From NCBI RefSeq assembly GCF_000463155.2, contig NZ_AWFZ01000028.1, positions 646,665 through 702,427 on the forward strand: a stretch of DNA of 55,763 bases, read 5' to 3'. Below the pieces are notes generated by a model, which worked only from the letters and a program-made list of their open reading frames with translations, ran no database searches and was not told the origin of the DNA. This document shows positions 47,291 to 55,763 of the stretch, piece by piece. Each line of letters opens with the position of its first letter. The stretch's first letter is position 1. This DNA comes from Siccibacter turicensis LMG 23730. Lineage in GTDB: Bacteria > Pseudomonadota > Gammaproteobacteria > Enterobacterales > Enterobacteriaceae. Both the position numbers and the translations under genes were made by a program.

Positions 47291-49441
47291 TTAGCGCCGA
47301 CGAGGGCGGCGCACGGCTTTTTTGCTCTCTGTCTTTACTATAACGTCTGGGGCGTCAGGCTGCGAAACGGGAAATACCGGCAGCGCGTTCAGCAGCCGTT
47401 GCCCGTAGCCTTTGGTGAACAGACGGCGGTCGTAGATCACCACTTCGCCCCAGCACTCATGGCTACGGATCAGGCGGCCGACCTGCTGAATCAGGTTAAA
47501 CGACGCGCTCGGCAGGCTTTGCACTTCGAACGGGTAGCGGTTGAGGCTTTTTAACCACTCCCCTTCGGTAATCACCACCGGACTGTCTATCGGTGGAAAC
47601 GCGATTTTATGGATGTGCACCTGGGTGAGCAGCTCCCCTTTCAGATCCAGCCCTTCGGCAAAGGACTGCAGCCCCACCAGCACGCTGCGCTCCCCGCCCT
47701 CCACGCGCTTGCGGTGCAGCTCCACCAGCCGGTAGCGTGGCTGGTCGCCCTGCACCAGCAGCAGCAGACGCAGATCGGTGAGGTGCGTCAGAAACTGCTG
47801 CATCGCGCGCCCGCTGGCGAACAGCACCAGCATCCCTTTGTGCTCGCCCTTTTCCACTTCGGCACGGAAATAGGCCGCCATCTCGGCAATATGGTGGGCT
47901 TCGTGCTCCATCTGCGGTTCATAGCGCATGCGGGGAATGACGATGCGCCCCTGTTCAACGTGATTAAACGGCGAGTCGAGGCTGATAAAACGGTCCCCGG
48001 CTTTCTCGCGCAGGCCGCTCATCTCCTGCAGGCGCGAGAAGCTGTTGAGCGAGCGCAGGGTCGCCGAGGTCACCACCACATGCGGCACGCTGCGCCACAG
48101 CAGCTTTTCCAGCTGATCGGCGACGCGGATCCCCACGCAGTGGAACCACAGGTGCGGCTGGCCGTCGCGCAGCTCGCGGGTAACCCATTTTGACACCGGC
48201 GCCCCGGACGCCTGGGCCATCGACGCCAGCCGCCACAGCTTGCTCTGCGCCTCAAAGTGGCCGAGTGCGCGGTTCATCTGCAGCAGCACCCGGTGCAGAC
48301 GCACGATGTCGTGCGTCCCGGTCTTTTCGCTGAGATCGTTCAGGAACAGCTCCGCCAGCCCGCGCAGCGTTTCGGTCAGCTTCGCCAGCCGCTGGCAGAT
48401 CTCCATGATTTCGGCCGGCAGTTCGCCCATGGCAAAGCGATATTCGGCCTCGCTCGCCGCTGGCAGGTAGAGGGAGAGAATGCTGTTGAGCGAGCCAATC
48501 AGCTCCGCAAGCTCCTCGCAGTGGGCGTTGAGCCGCTCAGGGTTAGCCAGCGGCGGCAGGGTTTTCGGGCGAAACTGCTCAACGCAGGTGGCGATAAGCT
48601 TGACGAACAGGTCAAGCTGTAACCGGGTCCAGGGCGCGGTGATTTCCGCGCTCATCTCCAGCGCATCACGGGCCACGTCCGGCACGTGGTGGCCCTCATC
48701 CAATACCAGCAGCAGGTTTTTCGCCTCGGGCAGCACCGCTTCACTCTCCAGCGCCGCCATCACCAGCGCGTGGTTCGCCACCACCACTTCCGCCTCCTGA
48801 ATTTCACGGCGCGCCACGAAGAACGGGCACTCGCGGTAATAGTGGCAGTTGCGGTTCAGGCAGCTCGCCTTGTCGGTGCTGAGCCGCTTCCAGAGGGTGT
48901 CGTCGATGGCCTGATCGGTGTGGTCGCGCAGGCCGTCCCAGCGGTAGCTGTCGAGATCGGCTTTCAGCTTCGCGCAGCGCTGCTGCTCCTCTTTACTGTT
49001 GGGCGTCAGCTCGTCGTCGAGAAACGCCAGCAGATCGCCCTGCGCCAGGCTGTCGGTGGAGAGCGCCGCGAGATTGCGCGGGCAGACGTAGCGCCCGCGC
49101 CCAAAGGCGGCGGTGAATTTCAGATCCGGGATAATCTTGCGCAGCAGGGGCAGATCCTTGCTGAAGATCTGGTCCTGCAGCGCCACATTGGCGGTGCTGA
49201 CCACCAGGGTTTTCTGTTCTTCGCGCGCAATGGCGATGCCGGGGATGAGATACGAGAGGGTTTTCCCGACGCCGGTTGGCGCTTCGATGGCCAGATGCCG
49301 CCCCTCATCCCCGGCCAGCGTTTTCGCCACTTCGGCAATCATCTGCCGCTGTGGCGCACGGGGGATAAAGTCGGGGATCTGCTGCTGTAGCGCCTTATAC
49401 CAGGCGGCAATTTGCGCTTTATGCGCGCTCGAAAGGGCCAT
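47291..49441 (-). CDS. dinG: ATP-dependent DNA helicase DinG
   Basis: 716-residue superfamily 2, XPD-like 5'-3' helicase with a 4Fe-4S cluster, which unwinds R-loops and helps replication pass transcribed regions. Walker A is EAPTGVGKT (53-61). The cluster ligands are Cys120, Cys194, Cys199 and Cys205, the same numbers as in E. coli. The DEAH-type box reads LDEGHH, and motif VI is QQVGRLIRS. It is first gene of dinG-ybiB, with a LexA-type box at its promoter. Confidence 0.97.
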   Translation of the reverse strand: MALSSAHKAQIAAWYKALQQQIPDFIPRAPQRQMIAEVAKTLAGDEGRHLAIEAPTGVGKTLSYLIPGIAIAREEQKTLVVSTANVALQDQIFSKDLPLLRKIIPDLKFTAAFGRGRYVCPRNLAALSTDSLAQGDLLAFLDDELTPNSKEEQQRCAKLKADLDSYRWDGLRDHTDQAIDDTLWKRLSTDKASCLNRNCHYYRECPFFVARREIQEAEVVVANHALVMAALESEAVLPEAKNLLLVLDEGHHVPDVARDALEMSAEITAPWTRLQLDLFVKLIATCVEQFRPKTLPPLANPERLNAHCEELAELIGSLNSILSLYLPAASEAEYRFAMGELPAEIMEICQRLAKLTETLRGLAELFLNDLSEKTGTHDIVRLHRVLLQMNRALGHFEAQSKLWRLASMAQASGAPVSKWVTRELRDGQPHLWFHCVGIRVADQLEKLLWRSVPHVVVTSATLRSLNSFSRLQEMSGLREKAGDRFISLDSPFNHVEQGRIVIPRMRYEPQMEHEAHHIAEMAAYFRAEVEKGEHKGMLVLFASGRAMQQFLTHLTDLRLLLLVQGDQPRYRLVELHRKRVEGGERSVLVGLQSFAEGLDLKGELLTQVHIHKIAFPPIDSPVVITEGEWLKSLNRYPFEVQSLPSASFNLIQQVGRLIRSHECWGEVVIYDRRLFTKGYGQRLLNALPVFPVSQPDAPDVIVKTESKKAVRRPRRR

Positions 49442-49455
49442 CGGGAAACCTGAGA

Positions 49456-49475
49456 TACTGTATAAACAGCCACTA
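49456..49475 (-). promoter_or_regulatory. LexA (SOS) box upstream of dinG
   Basis: Read on the minus strand, GTGGCTGTTTATACAGTA lies about 15 bases before the dinG ATG. It matches the E. coli dinG operator (TTGGCTGTTTATACAGTA) except in the first two bases, with one perfect CAGTA half-site and a weaker partner. Confidence 0.85.
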
Positions 49476-49544
49476 TTGTGGCATTTTTTGCCGTCGAGGT
49501 TGACCTTTTTTTCCGCCCGCGGCGCTTAAAAATTCACAACATGA

Positions 49545-49566
49545 ATACGCAAAGCGGATCACATTT
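49545..49566 (+). promoter_or_regulatory. Possible CRP site upstream of the beta-glucoside operon
   Basis: GATCACATTT (49557-49566) matches the right half of the CRP consensus, but the left half is poor. TACATT at 49595-49600 could be the -10 element of the operon promoter. Catabolite control is usual for bgl operons, so the site is plausible but unproved. Confidence 0.35.
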
Positions 49567-49643
49567 CAGGCTGAAATATATCCTTTCCCCGTCCGCTACA
49601 TTGACCCCCCCGTAGTCGGGTGTTAGGTTTTTTATTATGCATT

Positions 49644-49730
49644 AGCTTGTTACCGTTCGGCGGGCAAAACCTGAATGCGGACTGCGGGACTTTTTTCCCC
49701 GTAGCCTGTATTGATGTTTTGCCCGTTTTT
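49644..49730 (+). promoter_or_regulatory. RAT antiterminator site 1 overlapping a terminator, before the bglG-like gene
   Basis: Bases 49644-49672 (GCTTGTTACCGTT...GGGCAAAACCT) match the ribonucleic antiterminator of BglG/LicT proteins. Its 3' half CGGGCAAAAC (49661-49670) is also the left arm of a terminator whose right arm is GTTTTGCCCG (49716-49725) followed by TTTTT. The two structures exclude each other, which is the classic switch: the unphosphorylated antiterminator protein stabilises the RAT and lets polymerase continue. Confidence 0.9.
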
Positions 49731-49747
49731 GCTTTCAGGAGCCGTTG

Positions 49748-50590
49748 ATGTTTATTAAGCAAATCCTTAATAACAATGTCGTCAGCGCGGTGGATGAACA
49801 GGGTCAGGAATTGATCCTCACCGGACGCGGATTAGGGTTTTCCGCGTCCACCGGGGAACGGGTTAATGCGCAAAAAATAGAAAAAACGTTTCGTCTGCAC
49901 GACGACAGCGTGTCCGCGCGATTTAAAGTGCTGGTGGATGAACTGCCGCTGGAAATAGTCGAGCTGACCGATGATATCGTGGCGCTGGCGCGTCAGGCGC
50001 TGCCGCATAAATTAAGCGAAGGGCTGTACGTCAGCCTCAGCGATCACCTGCATTTCGCCCTGCAGCGCAGCGAGGAAAATATGCCGCTGCACAATCCGTT
50101 GCAGTGGGAAGTGCGCCACTTTTATCAGGCGGAATATGGCGTCGGCCAGCAGGCGCTGGCGCTGATTGCCGCCCGCACCGGCACGCTGCTGCCGGATGCG
50201 GAAGCCTGTAGCATTGCTCTGCACCTCGTCAATGCGGGCATCAACAGCACCACGGCGAAAACCAGCCAGATAACGCAGCTTATTTATCAGGTGCAGAATA
50301 TCGTTAAGTACTGGTTTCGGGTGGATCCGGATGAGGAGAGCCTGAACTACCAGCGCTTTATTACCCATCTGAAATTTTTCGCCCAGCGGGTAATAGACGG
50401 CGAGATTATTGATAATGACGACGCGGAATTATTTGCCATGGTGCAGGAGCGGTATAAACAAACCGTCGCCTGCGTTGAGGCGATTAACGCCTTCGTGCAA
50501 AAGAATTATCAGCACACGATGAGCCAGTCGGAAAAACTTTATCTGACGGTGCATATCGATAACGTTATTAAACGCATGACGCCCGCCTGA
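49748..50590 (+). CDS. BglG/LicT-family transcriptional antiterminator
   Basis: 280-residue RNA-binding regulator. The N-terminal CAT RNA-binding domain is residues 1-55 (MFIKQILNNNVVSAVDEQGQ). Two PRD domains follow, with phosphorylation-type histidines in SDHLHFALQR and EVRHFYQAEYG (PRD1), FITHLKFFAQR and LYLTVHIDNV (PRD2). When no substrate is transported, phosphorylation by the EII permease should keep it inactive. The ATG at 49748 follows AGGAG; a TTG three bases upstream is less likely. It controls its own transcript through the RAT just upstream and the permease gene through the second RAT. Confidence 0.94.
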   Translation: MFIKQILNNNVVSAVDEQGQELILTGRGLGFSASTGERVNAQKIEKTFRLHDDSVSARFKVLVDELPLEIVELTDDIVALARQALPHKLSEGLYVSLSDHLHFALQRSEENMPLHNPLQWEVRHFYQAEYGVGQQALALIAARTGTLLPDAEACSIALHLVNAGINSTTAKTSQITQLIYQVQNIVKYWFRVDPDEESLNYQRFITHLKFFAQRVIDGEIIDNDDAELFAMVQERYKQTVACVEAINAFVQKNYQHTMSQSEKLYLTVHIDNVIKRMTPA

Positions 50591-50602
50591 GGCGGGTTAT
50601 TT
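50582..50602 (+). terminator. Short hairpin after the antiterminator gene
   Basis: CCCGCC-TGA-GGCGGG (50582-50596) overlaps the stop codon of the antiterminator gene and is followed by TTATTT. It may cause partial termination before the permease gene. Confidence 0.6.
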
Positions 50603-50632
50603 CCCCGGGAATTATCCCATCGGTTCCGTTCA

Positions 50633-50661
50633 GGCTTGTTACTGTTAAATCAGGCAAACCC
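50633..50661 (+). promoter_or_regulatory. RAT-like site 2 before the permease gene
   Basis: GGCTTGTTACTGTT...CAGGCAAACCC resembles the bgl RAT of E. coli at most conserved positions. Unlike site 1, I see no downstream partner able to pair with its 3' half and no strong T-run. Small stems CCGG/CCGG (about 50679-50691) and GCGCGA/TCGCGC (50703-50720) follow, the latter ending four bases before the ribosome site of the permease. Confidence 0.75.
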
Positions 50662-50735
50662 CAGAGGAAGCAAGACGACCGGCCCTGCCGGCGATTGTTT
50701 ACGCGCGATTGACCTCGCGCTCTGGAGGAATGGCA

Positions 50736-52592
50736 ATGCACTATTCAGACACCGCGCAGGCGATTATCGCGCGCATCGGCGGGGCCGATAATATCGTCTC
50801 GCTGTTCCACTGCATTACCCGCCTGCGTTTTACGCTGCGCGACCAGGATCGGGCGGATCGGGCCGCGCTCGAAGAGATTGACGGCGTGATGGGGGTTAAC
50901 ATTTCCGGGGATCAGTATCAGCTGATCATCGGCAACGAGGTCGCCCCGCTGTGCGACGCCATCCTTAACCAGCTCCCCCATCTGCGCGACGCCCGGCCCC
51001 CGGCGGCCGACGCACCGCGTAAGCGGCGCAATCCGGTATCGGCGGTGCTGGAGGGGCTGTCCGGCATCTTCTCCCCCATCATTCCGGCCATTGCCGGCGC
51101 CGGGATCCTCAAAGGGGTGCTGTCGCTGCTGGTGGCCCTGAACTGGCTCGATGCCACCAATCAAAGCTACCTGATTCTGTCGGCCATCAGCGACGGCGTG
51201 TTCTTCTTTATGCCGCTGGTGCTGGCCTTCAGCGCCGGGCACAAGTTCGGCGCCAACCCCTATGTGGCGGTCGCCATGGCGGCGGCGCTGTTCCACCCCA
51301 CGCTGCTCAAGCTGTTCGCCGCCGGAGAGCCGATCGCCTTCTTCGGAATGCCGGTCTCGCCGGTCTCCTACGCGTCGTCCGTGATCCCCATCCTGCTGGC
51401 GGTCTGGCTGCTGAGCTACGTCGAGCGGTTTATCGATCGCCTGATGCCCGGTCCGCTGAAAACCATGTTTGTGCCGCTGCTCTCGCTGGCGATCGTCACG
51501 CCGGTGACCCTCATCACCATCGGGCCGCTGGGTATCTGGCTCGGTAACGCCCTGTCAGGCGGCATTCTGTGGCTGGTCGCCAACATGGGGATGCTGGCGG
51601 GCGTGGTGGTGGGCGGCACCCTGTCGCTGATGATCATTACCGGGATGCACTACGTGCTGGTACCGGTGATGATCAACAACATCAGCCGTCTCGGCTACGA
51701 CCCGTTCAAAATCCTGTTCTACGTCGCCAACCTTGGGCAGGCCGGGGCGGCCTTCGGGGTGTTCCTGCGTTCGCGTAACAAGAAGACCAAAACCCTGGCG
51801 CTCTCTACCAGCTTCAGCGCCTCGCTCGGCATTACCGAACCGGCGATGTACGGCATCAATATCCGCTTCAAACGTCCGTTTGCCTGCGCCCTGATTGGCG
51901 GTGCCTGCGGCGGCGCGTTCGCCATGATGATGGGGGTAAAAACCTATGCCTTTGCGCTGAGCGGCCTCTCCGGCCTGCCGGCGCTGGTCGGTCCGACGTT
52001 TCTCTGGGCGCTGGTCAGCCTCGCTATCTCCTTTGGGGTGGCCGCCCTGCTGACCGTGGTGGTCGGCTTTGAGGAGGCGAGCCCGCCGCAGGAGGCCAGC
52101 CAGGGCGCCCCTCTGCCGCTGAACGCCAGGGACGAGCAGATCTTCGCCCCGGTGAGCGGGCAGTTGAAGCCGCTGAGCCGCCTGAGCGATCCGGTGTTCG
52201 CTGATGAGGTGTTTGGCAAAGGCATCGCCATCGAACCGACGAGCGGCGAGCTACTCTCGCCGGTAAACGGCCGCGTGGAGTCGGTATTTGAAACCCGCCA
52301 CGCCCTGACGCTGATGAGCGATACCGGCGCGGAGGTGCTGATCCATATCGGTATCGACACCGTGAAGCTCGGCGGCGCGGGCTTTGTCAGCCATATCGCG
52401 CCGGGCGATATCGTTGAGGTCGGCCAGCCGCTCATCAGCTTCGACCTTGCGGCCCTGCGCCAGCAGCAGATTGACACCAGCGTGATCGTGATTGTCACCA
52501 ACAGCGAAAACTACGGCGATATTACCCCGGTAAAACAGGGCGATATCGGCATTAACGAAGCCTGTCTGAAACTGACCGCTCCGGCGGTCTAA
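50736..52592 (+). CDS. Beta-glucoside PTS permease, EIIBCA (BglF-like)
   Basis: 618-residue phosphotransferase permease for aryl- or alkyl-beta-glucosides. Domain order is EIIB (phosphorylated Cys26 in FHCITRLRF), EIIC (about 100-440, ten or so helices) and EIIA (phospho-acceptor His near 537 in EVLIHIGIDTVKLGG). It takes up and phosphorylates the sugar at position 6 and controls the antiterminator by phosphorylation. The ATG at 50736 is seven bases from GGAGGA; an ATG at 50730 is too close to it. Close to E. coli BglF in domain order, but I cannot fix the substrate. Confidence 0.94.
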   Translation: MHYSDTAQAIIARIGGADNIVSLFHCITRLRFTLRDQDRADRAALEEIDGVMGVNISGDQYQLIIGNEVAPLCDAILNQLPHLRDARPPAADAPRKRRNPVSAVLEGLSGIFSPIIPAIAGAGILKGVLSLLVALNWLDATNQSYLILSAISDGVFFFMPLVLAFSAGHKFGANPYVAVAMAAALFHPTLLKLFAAGEPIAFFGMPVSPVSYASSVIPILLAVWLLSYVERFIDRLMPGPLKTMFVPLLSLAIVTPVTLITIGPLGIWLGNALSGGILWLVANMGMLAGVVVGGTLSLMIITGMHYVLVPVMINNISRLGYDPFKILFYVANLGQAGAAFGVFLRSRNKKTKTLALSTSFSASLGITEPAMYGINIRFKRPFACALIGGACGGAFAMMMGVKTYAFALSGLSGLPALVGPTFLWALVSLAISFGVAALLTVVVGFEEASPPQEASQGAPLPLNARDEQIFAPVSGQLKPLSRLSDPVFADEVFGKGIAIEPTSGELLSPVNGRVESVFETRHALTLMSDTGAEVLIHIGIDTVKLGGAGFVSHIAPGDIVEVGQPLISFDLAALRQQQIDTSVIVIVTNSENYGDITPVKQGDIGINEACLKLTAPAV

Positions 52593-55476
<2,884 letters not shown>

Positions 55477-55763
55477 AGGGCTGGCGTGGCGTAGTAGTCT
55501 ATAGGTTCCATTCACTGTGCAGCTCTGTGCTGAGCGTGGCACTCTGGTCTATGAACGTGCGGTGATGTTCCGTTCACCGGGCGACCGCACGCTTATGTGA
55601 CCCTGGATGCCCGTGAACGTGCAAAGGGGGCTCGCCGCCGCCCCCTTTGCTATCCCGGCTCCCGGCCAAAAAACCGGCCCTGCGGGCTCCCCTTGCCTCC
55701 GGCGTCTCGCTCCGGTCGGGCGCGATACCCCATCCCGGGGCTCGCGCCCTCTGGCGGTTCCCG
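55477..55763. repeat. Inverted-repeat-rich 3' flank with copy B of the intergenic repeat
   Basis: No gene is seen. CGTTCACCGGGC (55571-55582) and GCCCGTGAACG (55609-55619) are arms of an imperfect inverted repeat. GCAAAGGGGGC / GCCCCCTTTGC (55621-55651) is an 11-bp perfect stem that could end the bgl transcript despite the lack of a T-run. This block resembles the one at about 5551-5615. GGCC repeats (about 55664-55680) and GGGCGCGA / TCGCGCCC (55718-55725, 55742-55749) follow to the window edge. Confidence 0.65.

Overview
The window reads as chromosomal DNA of a gamma-proteobacterium of the family Enterobacteriaceae. Nearly every protein matches an Escherichia coli K-12 family I recognise, and the order follows the K-12 block from mdfA to dinG. 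It is not E. coli itself: the DNA is GC-rich by eye, several K-12 genes are missing from their usual places and other genes sit there instead. The pattern suggests an Enterobacter / Leclercia / Lelliottia-like genome, but I cannot fix the genus without a search. I see no tRNA, rRNA, CRISPR array, insertion sequence, integrase or prophage gene.

Layout. Positions 1-376 hold a 170-bp tandem repeat array downstream of mdfA. 377-7234 carries mdfA, ybjG, deoR, dacC, gstB, yliI and bssR (drug efflux, lipid-carrier recycling, nucleoside control, wall carboxypeptidase, detoxification, periplasmic sugar oxidation, biofilm control). 7460-18527 has rimO, the glutathione importer gsiABCD with iaaA, moeAB, and the sugar phosphatase gene ybiV. 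18678-27837 has ybiU, then a sugar-use cassette not found there in K-12 (LacI-type regulator, ExuT-like transporter, cytoplasmic GH31 glycosidase), then ybiT and ldtB. 27921-32110 is a complete three-gene EmrAB/TolC-like efflux operon, also an addition relative to K-12.

32212-41246 returns to the K-12 order: ybiR-mntR, the 42-codon mntS with an MntR-type operator, opgE (with a leader that looks like a short terminated RNA), ompX, rhtA, dps and glnHPQ with sigma-54 and NtrC signals. 41391-49441 has ybiO and rlmF (whose stop codons abut), a flavin-reductase-like gene where K-12 has mcbA-fiu-ybiX, ybiI, ybiJ with a perfect CRP half-site pair, and the LexA-controlled dinG-ybiB. 49644-55476 is a beta-glucoside operon: BglG/LicT antiterminator, EIIBCA permease and two different GH1 6-phospho-beta-glucosidases, with two RAT-like antitermination sites. 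The last 290 bases are rich in inverted repeats, one related to a repeat near 5550.

The most interesting points for follow-up are the leader RNA before opgE, the GH31/ExuT-like/LacI cassette, the bgl leader with its RAT overlapping a terminator, the structured 170-bp array, and the HxD...H metal-site pattern in the uncharacterised YbiU. I did not find a clearly unprecedented multi-gene system.
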